Positions 16,773 through 24,592 of a DNA stretch of 64,000 bases are shown here, one piece after another. The stretch is from contig NZ_CP012109.1 in assembly GCF_000280925.3 (NCBI RefSeq), forward strand, positions 9,150,001 through 9,214,000, given 5' to 3'. This stretch comes from Myxococcus hansupus (lineage in GTDB: Bacteria; Myxococcota; Myxococcia; Myxococcales; Myxococcaceae). The notes beneath the pieces are model-generated. The model made no database searches. It was not told the DNA's origin and saw only the letters and a list, made by a program, of their open reading frames with translations. Numbering within the stretch: the stretch's first letter is position 1; the number at the start of each line of letters is the position of its first letter. A program made the translations under genes and the position numbers.

Positions 16773-17129
16773 CTACAAGGCTGGCGGGGTGTGTACGACG
16801 CGAATCCTACCGAGGCCTTCATTCCTGAATAGCTCACGGACGAAATCCGCGGCCTCGCGCTCCGCGAAGTGCCAGCGAATCGGCGTGCCGTTGGCCACTT
16901 CGAGCTGACGCTCGGCTTGAACCACAATCTTTCTGAAGCCCTGAAACCAGCCGCCGTTCTCCGCTGCATCGGGGATGAACTTGGCGTAACTTGAGGGTTA
17001 GCGCCGCCCTGGGCGGACAGGGCGAGCACTGGCACCGTGGCTTCAGCACCCGCCAGCGCGCCTGTCACCGTGCGTGTCGTAGCCGCGGCCGTGCCCGTCG
17101 TGATAACGAGAGGGGTGGCCAACTCGGCC
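16773..17129 (-). pseudogene. 3' part of a decayed Tox-REase-5 lipoprotein toxin
   Basis: Two frames of this stretch are recognisable. From 17129 downward it reads AELATPLVITTGTAAATTRT then VTGALAGAEATVPVLALSAQGG, the middle region of myxobacterial Tox-REase-5 lipoproteins. From 16997 a different frame reads SSYAKFIPDAAENGGWFQGF, continuing through IRWHFAERE to VVHTPPAL and a TAG stop, the conserved C-terminus of the same family. The ~100+ residues normally between these blocks, including most of the nuclease core, are missing and the frame is broken at the junction (~16995), so this is an internal deletion. The 5' half of the gene lies at 19494-20478. Confidence 0.82.
17124..17129. repeat. 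Left copy of 6-bp direct repeat TCGGCC flanking the insert
   Basis: TCGGCC here and at 19495-19500. On the toxin strand both read GGCCGA. Joining the halves through one copy restores an uninterrupted toxin reading (AVAE then LATPLV). This fits a target-site duplication or a microhomology junction. Confidence 0.6.
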
Positions 17130-17131
17130 GT

Positions 17132-17323
17132 GTCCTCTCCGATGTGCCCGTGATGTCGGGCTACCTGGAAGCCCAGGCCGGCGTGTTCTCGCTTTTCGGC
17201 GCCTACGCGCGCCTGGAGGCGGGGGCACGGCTCCGGTCGAACCTTGGGCTATTCGCCTTCGGTGAGGCCAATGCGCGCGAGCGCATGGCTGGCGCGGCCG
17301 TGAGGTGGACGTTCGGTTGGTGA
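17132..17323 (+). pseudogene. 3' fragment of a predicted outer-membrane beta-barrel protein gene
   Basis: 63 codons in frame to a TGA: VLSDVPVMSGYLEAQAG, then alternating strands (FGAYARLEAGARLRSNLGL) ending RWTFGW, the aromatic-terminated last strand typical of beta-barrel outer-membrane proteins. Upstream of 17130 the same frame lies antisense to the toxin fragment, so the 5' part of this gene is missing and was lost at the insertion junction. No start codon with a ribosome-binding site exists for an intact protein. Confidence 0.6.
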
Positions 17324-17480
17324 AGTGTGGCGACTCGCTCCAAAGCACCGGGGCGGGCCGCTTTGTCCCAGGGGCGGCGACGCGCCTTGGTGTGGCGGCT
17401 GTTTGGTCCGGGGATGCACGTTGGCAGGCGACGATCTTCGAGCTGAGGGCGTCTCCCCAGTTGCTGGCCTTTTTGCAAGC

Positions 17481-18380
17481 CTATGACTGGGCCTTATCCT
17501 GCGGCGGGTGGAGGCTCACCAGCGTGTGGCTCTTCTTCAATGGACGACCCGGACGAGCAACAATTGTCGTCTGAATCCGAGCAACGCATGGCTTGAAGGC
17601 GAATCGTTGCAAATCCTCATCGGAGACAAGTCCGCCCAGCTTACCCTTGTAGATACTGCCCGCCGCGTCCATGTGCTCGAACTGTCGAGAGGAGCCAGTA
17701 AGGAAGCCTCGGAGCGTGCCTGGAATGCTGGCCTCAGTGACAGCAGGCTCGGTCTCTTCCATCCAGCCGAAGGCACGGAAGAGGTGTTGCTCCGAAAGTG
17801 CCACCTCGCTGGAGTCGCTTACGAAGCGAAGGGTGGCACTCGAGTTGGCGAGCACCTTCACGAATTCATGAAGCGATTTGAGAACACGAGGATCCGCTTC
17901 GCTCATGAATTGTGCGAATGAATCCTCTTCGGCGGCTAAGTATTGGAGTACGCCAGATGTTTCTTCGACAGCAGCTTTCGCCTGCTGAATGTTAACTGGA
18001 GCTTCTTCCATCTGGGTGAGTTCAAAGCCAAACGAGCCTCTGGCAATGCCAGTGATGTGGAGGCGAAAGTCCTTGTTCTGTGCGCCGCCGCCCCGTGCAA
18101 CCCCCACTTTTTCAACTAGCGATTGGAAGCGGGCGAGCGCGTCGGCCGCAAAGGGGGCCTCGATGCCCTCTTGTGCCAGCACAGGCTGTCCCCCAAAGAA
18201 GAGGGTGGCCTGTGCAGGATCGGGTACGTCCGCCAAGCGAAGCAATTCCTCTTTGATAGCGTCTAAGCGCGACTCTAGGCCGATTCGTTCAATGAATTGT
18301 CCTGGAGCAAGGCGCCGCAAGAGGGAGTCTGCTGCGGCGTGCTCGGCCTGCAGAAACGTTCTTCGATTTGACCGGCTCAT
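17481..18380 (-). CDS. Unrecognised protein coupled to a nucleotidyltransferase
   Basis: 299 residues. Its ATG overlaps the stop of the nucleotidyltransferase gene by 4 bases, so the two are cotranslated. There is no signal peptide or membrane segment. Visible blocks are IERIGLESRLDAIKEELLRL (coiled, residues ~30-50), ATLFFGGQPVLAQEGIEAPF (~78-97), RLHITGIARGSFGFELTQME (~105-125), a helical middle (LKSLHEFVKVLANSSATLRF, ~165-185) and a C-terminal part with HMDAAGSIYKGKLGGLVSDE. The GVARGSFGFELE-type block looks like a conserved beta-hairpin. I cannot assign a family. As the obligate-looking partner of an NTase it may be its target, antidote or effector (inference). Rx5H occurs at RVLKSLH, but the context is not convincing for HEPN. 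Confidence 0.8.
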   Translation of the reverse strand: MSRSNRRTFLQAEHAAADSLLRRLAPGQFIERIGLESRLDAIKEELLRLADVPDPAQATLFFGGQPVLAQEGIEAPFAADALARFQSLVEKVGVARGGGAQNKDFRLHITGIARGSFGFELTQMEEAPVNIQQAKAAVEETSGVLQYLAAEEDSFAQFMSEADPRVLKSLHEFVKVLANSSATLRFVSDSSEVALSEQHLFRAFGWMEETEPAVTEASIPGTLRGFLTGSSRQFEHMDAAGSIYKGKLGGLVSDEDLQRFAFKPCVARIQTTIVARPGRPLKKSHTLVSLHPPQDKAQS

Positions 18381-18961
18381 CCTGCCTTCCTCTGCAAGCC
18401 TGAAAGAAGAGCCAGAAGTTTTGCTCGGGCTTCAACGTCATCTTCGCCCGAACCCAGGGGCAGTTGTACGAACCCCTTCCAGGCATAGGTTCCACGACGA
18501 TGTGAGAAGAGCCCATACCAGTAGGAAACCTGATCCACCAGGGATGTAGCAAGTTGTTCAGGCGTGACGCTGTGGCCGGAAGGATAGCTCAGCGGAATCG
18601 TATATGCGTCACAGTGATACGTGGCCTTGGTGTCTTGCGAACGGAAAAGGGGCATGGCCGTCGCGGGGATCGAAACGAACGGGACATGGAGGAAGTTCAC
18701 CACATCGACATCATTGGGCTCCCGCTCGATGGCTTCAACAAAACTCCCAGTTAGCCACTGGTGACCATCGAGGAAACCCGTACCCCGAAGTGCATCACGA
18801 TAGTCAAGGAGTCCCAGGAGGATTTGCATCCGATGTGGGGACGTTGCGAACCGTTCGATTGCCTCGTCCCAGGTCGTTGGATACGGTGACCGATAGTGGG
18901 ACGTGGGGTTCGCCGCATCGAACGGCGGAATAAGCCCTTCCCGATTGTGGTCTGGCACCAT
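18377..18961 (-). CDS. Pol-beta-type nucleotidyltransferase-fold protein
   Basis: 194 residues from the ATG at 18961, preceded by AGGGGGAC; an upstream in-frame start would add 18 residues without a ribosome-binding site. The signature GSFVEAIEREPNDVDVVNF matches hG[GS]x(9-13)Dh[DE]h: Gly72, Ser73, Asp84 and Asp86. A third acidic residue, Asp118, is in TYHCDAYTIPL. The catalytic set is therefore complete. Other conserved-looking blocks are IPPFDAANPTSHYRSPYPTT at the N-terminus and SYWYGLFSHRRGTYAWKGFV near the C-terminus. It resembles an uncharacterised NTase-like family (possibly DUF6932, from memory). It could transfer a nucleotide to RNA or protein. It is the first gene of a two-gene cassette. 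Confidence 0.82.
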   Translation of the reverse strand: MVPDHNREGLIPPFDAANPTSHYRSPYPTTWDEAIERFATSPHRMQILLGLLDYRDALRGTGFLDGHQWLTGSFVEAIEREPNDVDVVNFLHVPFVSIPATAMPLFRSQDTKATYHCDAYTIPLSYPSGHSVTPEQLATSLVDQVSYWYGLFSHRRGTYAWKGFVQLPLGSGEDDVEARAKLLALLSGLQRKAG

Positions 18962-19202
18962 GCGAATTGTCCCCCTAGCAATGTTGACCTCGCACGTTCG
19001 TGATGCGCGAATCACCGCGTTCTATCGAGAATCTGACCTCGGCCTCAATGGGTCATCCCTGACGCTCTTTTCCTCCCTCCGATTGACGCTGATCGTAGCG
19101 TGAGTGATGGCAGGCGAGAAGCCGCGCATGGTGCCTGCCGCCCCACGAAATCTCAGTCGTCGTGCCTGCCCAGGGCGCCAATGAGCCCGCGCTTGACGCG
19201 CA

Positions 19203-19364
19203 TTAGCGGCCCGCCGCACCAGCCCTTCCTATCGGGCTCGCGAGGGGAGGGGGCGGGGGCTCGGGCTCGCCGCGGAGTCGGCGCAGGTCGCGGGCGTAGT
19301 CGTCCCGTACGCGCTTGCGGCGGAGCTGCTCAGTAGTCTGGGCGGGCGGTATGTCTCGACGCAT
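19203..19364 (-). CDS. Possible 53-residue basic protein
   Basis: ATG at 19364 to TAA at 19203. The product is strongly Arg-rich in its first half (EQLRRKRVRDDYARDLRRLR) and Pro-rich after that (GEPEPPPPPLASP). No clear ribosome-binding site is seen and no family is recognised. It lies within the inserted segment, upstream of the nucleotidyltransferase, in an otherwise empty ~370-base stretch (19016-19388). It could be a real small gene or a chance frame. Confidence 0.3.
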   Translation of the reverse strand: MRRDIPPAQTTEQLRRKRVRDDYARDLRRLRGEPEPPPPPLASPIGRAGAAGR

Positions 19365-19388
19365 GCCCCGGTAGACGGGACGCGCACG

Positions 19389-19493
19389 TCACGCGGGCGG
19401 CACGAGGAAGTCTTGCTCCACGTGATCGAGCTGCGCGTCCTGGTGGGTGAGGGCGTCGCGGGCCGTGGGCAGCCAGGCGCCGCAGTTGAGGCA
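19389..19493 (-). pseudogene. 3' fragment of a gene encoding a CxxC...H...H motif
   Basis: 34 codons downstream of the right insertion junction, in frame with the toxin half only by chance: CLNCGAWLPTARDALTHQDA, then QLDHVEQDFLVPPA and a TGA. The two Cys and two His spaced as CxxC-x(12)-H-x(6)-H could be a zinc site. It looks like the end of a small coding region carried by the inserted segment. Its start is missing. Confidence 0.45.
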
Positions 19494-20478
19494 TTCGGCC
19501 ACCGCCTGAATCTGCTCGCCCCGTGTCATGTGTCGGAATCGCTCGAAGTATTCCGGTGAAGAAGCGATGAGCGCCGCCACGCCAGCGGGCAGATTCTTGA
19601 GGGCAGCGAAGCTATCCATCGGATAGGTGAGGAAGTGGCCTACGGAGAGCGCCACCTTACGGCCGCCGCTTCAGCTCCGTCCAGCGTGAGCCCGACGTAG
19701 TCTGCGTCATCGTAGACCTCCGCCAGCGTGTGCCTATCCGCTTCCCGCAGCTCGCCATCCAGCAACCGATGGACACCCGTGCGTCCGTCGTAGCAGCGCT
19801 CCAGCTCGAAGCAGTGCGCCCCTCCCGCCACTCGACAGGCGCCACGAGTTGTTGTGCCTTCCCACTGCGCACCCATGCGAGGCAGCCGTCAGGCCGAAGC
19901 ACCGCCACTCCGGAGATGCGCTCGGCTTGGCGCAGCAGCGCGGCGCGCGACATCTCGCCCTCTTTCAGCGCCTTGTGTAGCAAGTGGCCGACGGCGAGGC
20001 GTGAGGGAAACTGTCCCAACGTAACGGGCTTTCCCAACAACACCTTCAGCAGCCGCGCCGCCTGGGGTGGGCTGAGAGGGCCGCCAGCCACTGGACGCAC
20101 GTCCCGCTCCGCGATGCCCGCGCGCAAGAGCAGGGCTTCCCATTCATCCACACGCGAGGGTCCATGTGTTACGGTGCCGCCCACGGTCGGCGTCATGCTG
20201 TCTGCCGAGTTCTCGCGGAAGGCTTGACGGCGACTCAGCCTCGTCGCTTCAGCGAAACTCGCGAGGACGGGCTGCGCAACCGTCAGGGCACGGGGCGAGT
20301 CCCCTTTTGGCGCCCCTGGCCGCGTGTTCTTAAACGCGACACTCGAGGCAGGAGTCGGCTTTCGCCCCTGATTCGAGGTGGGCGCAACCGAGGCACAACC
20401 TGTCGCCATCTGCACCACGGCAACTACCAGGACGCTGGCGCGCAGGGTCCCCCTCCAGTCAATTCGAGTCGAGCGCAC
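19494..20478 (-). pseudogene. 5' half of a decayed Tox-REase-5 lipoprotein toxin
   Basis: Starts at the ATG at 20478 with a signal peptide ending in the lipobox MATGC (Cys28). The first 220 residues are in one frame (ARLLKVLLGKPVTLGQFPSR, AVLRPDGCLAWVRSGKAQQL, ending VEWREG). At about 19819 a G is missing from a G-run and the reading continues in the next frame as GAHCFELERCYDGRTGVHRL to LDGAEAAAV. At about 19656 an A is missing, and the third frame continues as VALSVGHFLTYPMDSFAALK to MTRGEQIQAVAE, where the insert begins. These blocks in this order are the N-terminal and middle parts of myxobacterial Tox-REase-5 lipoproteins. Two -1 frameshifts plus the insertion make it non-functional unless the frameshifts are sequence errors. 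Confidence 0.82.
19495..19500. repeat. Right copy of 6-bp direct repeat TCGGCC flanking the insert
   Basis: Second copy of the repeat at 17124-17129. On the minus strand it forms GCC-GA of the codons for Ala-Glu at the end of the toxin's first half. Confidence 0.6.
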
Positions 20479-20684
20479 CCGACCACAGCGCTTCTACAGG
20501 GGTGAATCCGTCGTCACCGCAGGAGGGTGCAACACCACCGTTGTCGTCTCCAGACGCATTCAGCGGCCTGCGCCGTGCAGATGGAAAACTTTGCTGGGAT
20601 GCGTGTGATTGAGGGCCGCCGTCAACAGTACAGCTCCCTGGACCCGACGCGTGAATGGAGCGGCTGGGCACGTCGGCGTGAGTC

Positions 20685-21785
20685 TCAACCTCCGCCGCGC
20701 TTCGCCTCCGCCGGAGCATTGGGATGTCTGGCGAGCAGCATCCGCAACTGCGGCTGACGCCGCACCGCCTCCTGCTTCAACAGGTGCGCGATGAGTGCCG
20801 GTGGGGCCGCGCTCCAGCGGGCGATGTTCTGGATGAGCATGGGCGAGCGGTAGGTGCGCCCGCACAGCAGTGACGCTGTCTTCCCATCCACCGGCAGGCC
20901 GATGAGCGCCGCCAGCGCGCGGCCTTCCGTGTTGAGGATGAGCTCCACTTTCTCCTCCGCGGGACCGCTGGAGAAGCGCTGCCGCAGCACCTCGCGTGCC
21001 GAGCGCCGCGTGGACTCCGGCACGTCGCGGTCGTTGCCCACCTTGTGCAACTCCATGAGCCGGCGCGCGCTCCACAGCCGCCGGAAGAGGCTGGCGGGAA
21101 GTTGTGGATTGCGCACCAACCAGCGCCGCACGCCCGTGTCCACCGCGAAGGCCGCGCGAGCACACAGCGCCTCCAGCCCCACGGGGTTGCGGTGGTAGCG
21201 CGCCACCAGTCGTGCGTGGGGCAGGCCCGTGCGCGCGTTCTCCAGCACGGCCTTGATGACGGCGGGCACCGGGTCGAAGCAGAGCGCGGACAGGACCGGG
21301 TCCTCCGCCGCGTGCGCGTGGGCGACGCGCTGGTCCTCCGGGAGCGGGTGGAGCCGCACCTCGAAGAGCTGGCGGTAGTTGCCCAGCGCCGCCTCGGGCT
21401 CCTCCTCATCGCCGGGGACATCCTCCGGCGCGGCCGCGGCCTCGGGGCCGTCCTCGTCCTGCTGCGTCAAATCGAGGACGGGCAGTTCCTCCGCGTCGAC
21501 AGGGGCCTCTGGGGGCGGAGGCGTGACGCGCTGCGGCTCGAACGCCGAGGGCGGGGACGCGGGGGCCGGGGTGGGCAGCAGCGCGCCCTGGGTGACGAGC
21601 CGGGACAGAATCACCTGAAGCCGCTCCGGGGGCAGCCCCGTCAGCGCCGGCAGGTTCCTGGCGGGCGTGGTGCCATCCAGGCGCGAGAGCACGAAGCCCT
21701 CTTCCGGACTCAGGGCCAGCGTCCGCAGGTCGACCGCGGGGTTCGGCTTGGGCGTCCATTCCGTCATCGCGCCAGAGTCTTTCAT
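20685..21785 (-). CDS. Hypothetical helical-repeat protein
   Basis: About 366 residues; the start is uncertain (ATG at 21785, or ATG at 21767 giving MTEWTPKPNPAVDL). Residues ~15-75 look like a winged-helix type domain (FVLSRLDGTTPARNLPALTG, ERLQVILSRLVTQGALLPT) as found in myxobacterial DUF4388-like regulators. A Pro/Glu/Asp-rich linker follows (~80-140). The C-terminal ~210 residues are short helical repeats (DPVPAVIKAVLENARTG, NPQLPASLFRRLWSARRLM, PMLIQNIARWSAAPP) of a HEAT or leucine-rich-variant style, suited to protein contacts. Soluble, probably cytoplasmic. Function unknown. It is divergent from the DUF962 gene. Confidence 0.75.
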   Translation of the reverse strand: MKDSGAMTEWTPKPNPAVDLRTLALSPEEGFVLSRLDGTTPARNLPALTGLPPERLQVILSRLVTQGALLPTPAPASPPSAFEPQRVTPPPPEAPVDAEELPVLDLTQQDEDGPEAAAAPEDVPGDEEEPEAALGNYRQLFEVRLHPLPEDQRVAHAHAAEDPVLSALCFDPVPAVIKAVLENARTGLPHARLVARYHRNPVGLEALCARAAFAVDTGVRRWLVRNPQLPASLFRRLWSARRLMELHKVGNDRDVPESTRRSAREVLRQRFSSGPAEEKVELILNTEGRALAALIGLPVDGKTASLLCGRTYRSPMLIQNIARWSAAPPALIAHLLKQEAVRRQPQLRMLLARHPNAPAEAKRGGG

Positions 21786-21968
21786 GACCTGTGGAGCGCG
21801 CGTAGGCCCGGGCTCGGAAGCGCGGCAGCGCGGTGGAAAACACGGCTGGTGCTGGACGGCCTGCCTGGCCGGTGGCCGTGCGAGGTGGACTCCCCCGTGT
21901 CCATGCCTACACGCTGCGGCGTCCAGACGGGTTGACGGGAGGGCGCCCTGAGGCCCTAACTTCACTTC

Positions 21969-22352
21969 ATGTCTGACCGCATCGAGACCTATGCCGAGTT
22001 TTGGCCGTTCTACCTGCGGGAGCACGCGCTGCCCTCCACGCGTTGGCTTCACTTCACGGGCACCAGCCTGGGCGTGGGCCTGGGCGTGACGGCCGCCGCC
22101 ACGGGCCGCGCCGCGCTGATTCCGGCCGCGCTGGTGGCCGCCTACGGCTTCGCGTGGTTCAGCCACTTCGTCATCGAGCGGAACAAGCCGGCGTCCTTCA
22201 AGTACCCGCTCTGGTCGTTCATCTCCGACTTTCGCATGGCGGGACTGATGGCCGCGGGACGGCTGGGGCCGCACATGGAGCGCGCGCTGGACGGAGGCAT
22301 GGGCTCCGGACAGGTGAACCGCGCGGTGCCCGCGGCGCAGCAGGCCCCCTGA
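21969..22352 (+). CDS. DUF962/Mpo1-like membrane protein
   Basis: 127 residues. It has the family's opening YAEFWPFYLREHALPSTRWL with the conserved HALPSTRWLHFTGT histidines. Two hydrophobic segments follow (GVGLGVTAAATGRAALIPAA, LVAAYGFAWFSHFVIERNKP), then the typical PASFKYPLWSFISDFRM block. The yeast relative Mpo1 is an Fe(II)-dependent dioxygenase acting in alpha-oxidation of 2-hydroxy fatty acids. Here the His residues in HW/HF positions are kept, so a similar lipid-oxidising role in the inner membrane is possible. Confidence 0.87.
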   Translation: MSDRIETYAEFWPFYLREHALPSTRWLHFTGTSLGVGLGVTAAATGRAALIPAALVAAYGFAWFSHFVIERNKPASFKYPLWSFISDFRMAGLMAAGRLGPHMERALDGGMGSGQVNRAVPAAQQAP

Positions 22353-22524
22353 TGCGCGCCGGTCCAGGGCTCACGGCGAGGCCGTGACACCCGGGCCGGA
22401 CGTGTTGACGGACGACAGTCGGCGCCGGGCATTTGTCACCCAGGCCGGACAGTCCGAGCTATAGCCGCCCGTGACAGGCTGGCCCGCACCGTTCACGGGT
22501 GGGCACGGCCGCACGGAGGCCGGC

Positions 22525-24591
22525 ATGGGTGGAGTCGCGCGGAAGTTGGGCTGGGTGCTGCTCGCCGCCGTGGGCGCGGTGAGCCTGGGCACCATCGCCT
22601 TGCATCGAGGCGAGAGCATCAACGCCATCTGGTTGGTGGTGGCGTCCGTCTCCGTGTACCTCATCGGCTACCGCTTCTACGGGAGCTTCGTCGCGCGCAA
22701 GGCGCTGGCGGTGGACCCCACGCGCGCCACGCCGGCGCACCTGCGCAACGACGGTCTGGACTACGTGCCCACGGACAAGTGGGTGCTGTTCGGCCACCAC
22801 TTCGCCGCCATTGCCGGCGCCGGTCCGCTGGTGGGCCCGGTGCTGGCCGCGCAGATGGGCTATCTGCCCGGCACGCTGTGGATTCTGGTGGGCGCGGTGC
22901 TGGCGGGCGCGGTGCAGGACTTCGTCATCCTGGTCTTCTCCGTGCGCCGCGACGGCAAGTCCCTGGGCGACATGGTCCGCCTGGAGCTGGGCGCCGCCGC
23001 CGGTGTGACGGCGATGATTGGCGTGTTGATGATCATGATGATCATCCTCGCCGTGCTGGCGCTGGTCGTCGTCAAGGCGCTGGCGCACAGCCCCTGGGGC
23101 ACCTTCACGGTGGCGATGACGATGCCCATCGCGGTGTTGATGGGGCTCTACCTCCGCTACCTCCGCCCCGGCCGCGTGCTGGAGGTCTCCATCGCGGGCT
23201 TCGTGCTGCTGATGCTGTCCATCTGGCTGGGCGGCCACGTCGCCGAGCACCCGACGTGGGGCGCGGCCTTCACCTTCGACGCGAAGTCGCTGGCGTGGAT
23301 GCTCATTGGCTACGGCTTCTGCGCGTCCGTGCTGCCGGTGTGGCTGCTGCTGGCGCCGCGCGACTACCTGTCCACGTTCCTGAAGATTGGCACCGTGCTG
23401 CTGCTGGCGGTGGGCATCATCCTGGCCGCGCCCGAGCTGCGGATGCCCGCGGTGACGCGCTTCATCGACGGCAGCGGCCCGGTGTTCTCCGGCGGGTTGT
23501 TCCCCTTCCTGTTCATCACCATCGCCTGCGGCGCGGTGTCCGGGTGGCACTCGCTCATCTCGTCCGGCACCACGCCGAAGATGCTGGCCAACGAGGGGGA
23601 CGCGCGGATGGTGGGCTACGGCTCCATGTTGATGGAGTCCTTCGTCGCCATCATGGCGCTCATCGCCGCGTCGGTGCTGGACCCGGGCGTGTACTTCTCC
23701 ATGAACGCGCCGCCGTCGGTGATTGGCACCACGGTGGAGGAGGCCGCGCGCACCATCAGCCAGTGGGGCTTCGTCATCACCCCGGAGGTCCTCAGCCAGA
23801 CGGCCACGGACATCGGGGAGACGTCCATCCTGTCGCGCGCGGGCGGCGCGCCGACGCTGGCGGTGGGCATGGCGCAGATTCTCCATGGCCTGGTGGCGGG
23901 CGAGGGGATGATGGCCTTCTGGTACCACTACGCCATCCTCTTCGAGGCGCTGTTCATCCTCACCACGGTGGACGCGGGCACGCGCGTGGGCCGCTTCATG
24001 ATTCAGGAGCTGGCGGGCCTCGTGTACGCCCCGCTGAAGCGCACCGAGTCGTGGACGGCGAACATGATTGCCACGGCCATCTGCGTGGCGGCCTGGGGCT
24101 ACTTCCTCTACCAGGGCGTGGTGGACCCGCTGGGCGGCATCAACACGCTGTGGCCACTGTTCGGCATCGCCAACCAGATGCTGGCCGCCATCGCGCTCAC
24201 GCTGGCCACGGTGATTCTGGTGAAGATGAAGCGCGAGCGCTACGCGTGGGTCCCGGCGGTCCCCGCGGGCTGGCTGGTCATCTGCACGCTGACGGCGGGC
24301 TGGCAGAAGGTGTTCGGGAGCGACCCGCGCGTCTCCTTCCTGGCCCACGCGCGCCAGTTCTCCGCCGCGGCGGAGCAGGGGAAGGTGGTGGCGCCCGCGG
24401 CCTCCGTGGAGGAGATGGAGCGCATCATCGGCAACGACTACCTGGATGCCACCCTCACTGGCGTGTTCATGGTGCTGGTGGTGGCCACGGCGCTCTTCGG
24501 GGTCCGCGCGGCGCTGGCCGCCTTGCGCTCGCCGGTGCCCACCGCGAAGGAGTCCCCCGCGGTGCCGCTCCCGGCGGCGGAGGTCCCCTGA
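22525..24591 (+). CDS. cstA: CstA-family carbon starvation / pyruvate transporter
   Basis: 688 residues from the ATG at 22525, preceded by GGAGG; a GTG at 22471 is in frame but lacks support. The protein is hydrophobic throughout, with ~16 membrane helices. Family landmarks include IGYRFYGSFVARKALAVD, PTDKWVLFGHHFAAIAGAGP, GPVLAAQMGYLPGTLWILVG, FITIACGAVSGWHSLISSGT and INTLWPLFGIANQMLAAIAL. CstA/BtsT proteins take up peptides or pyruvate (H+ symport) under carbon limitation. The YbdD gene begins 1 base after its stop, the usual partner arrangement. Confidence 0.93.
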   Translation: MGGVARKLGWVLLAAVGAVSLGTIALHRGESINAIWLVVASVSVYLIGYRFYGSFVARKALAVDPTRATPAHLRNDGLDYVPTDKWVLFGHHFAAIAGAGPLVGPVLAAQMGYLPGTLWILVGAVLAGAVQDFVILVFSVRRDGKSLGDMVRLELGAAAGVTAMIGVLMIMMIILAVLALVVVKALAHSPWGTFTVAMTMPIAVLMGLYLRYLRPGRVLEVSIAGFVLLMLSIWLGGHVAEHPTWGAAFTFDAKSLAWMLIGYGFCASVLPVWLLLAPRDYLSTFLKIGTVLLLAVGIILAAPELRMPAVTRFIDGSGPVFSGGLFPFLFITIACGAVSGWHSLISSGTTPKMLANEGDARMVGYGSMLMESFVAIMALIAASVLDPGVYFSMNAPPSVIGTTVEEAARTISQWGFVITPEVLSQTATDIGETSILSRAGGAPTLAVGMAQILHGLVAGEGMMAFWYHYAILFEALFILTTVDAGTRVGRFMIQELAGLVYAPLKRTESWTANMIATAICVAAWGYFLYQGVVDPLGGINTLWPLFGIANQMLAAIALTLATVILVKMKRERYAWVPAVPAGWLVICTLTAGWQKVFGSDPRVSFLAHARQFSAAAEQGKVVAPAASVEEMERIIGNDYLDATLTGVFMVLVVATALFGVRAALAALRSPVPTAKESPAVPLPAAEVP

Positions 24592-24592
24592 C

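Larger units (their letters stand above)
17130..19494. other. Inserted segment interrupting the toxin gene
   Basis: 2365 bases between the two TCGGCC copies. It holds, in order, the truncated 3' end of an outer-membrane protein gene (plus strand), an unrecognised gene and a nucleotidyltransferase gene (minus, coupled), a possible 53-codon ORF (minus), and the truncated 3' end of another gene (minus). No transposase, integrase or terminal inverted repeat was seen, so it is not an ordinary insertion sequence. The gene content is less GC-rich than the flanking chromosome. The fragments at both ends show it was cut out of a larger donor region. Confidence 0.7.

Noticed and set aside
17481..18961. 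The pair as a classical MNT-HEPN toxin-antitoxin module
   Set aside because: The NTase is longer than MNT antitoxins, and the partner has no convincing RxxxxxH motif in a helical HEPN context.
19100..19336. 78-codon plus-strand frame
   Set aside because: No ribosome-binding site or similarity; Arg/Gly-rich shadow composition.
17130..19494. Insert as an insertion sequence or transposon
   Set aside because: No transposase or integrase and no terminal inverted repeats were seen; only a 6-bp direct repeat flanks it.
21786..22274. N-terminal extension of the helical-repeat protein
   Set aside because: It would overlap the divergent promoter and the DUF962 gene and has shadow composition.
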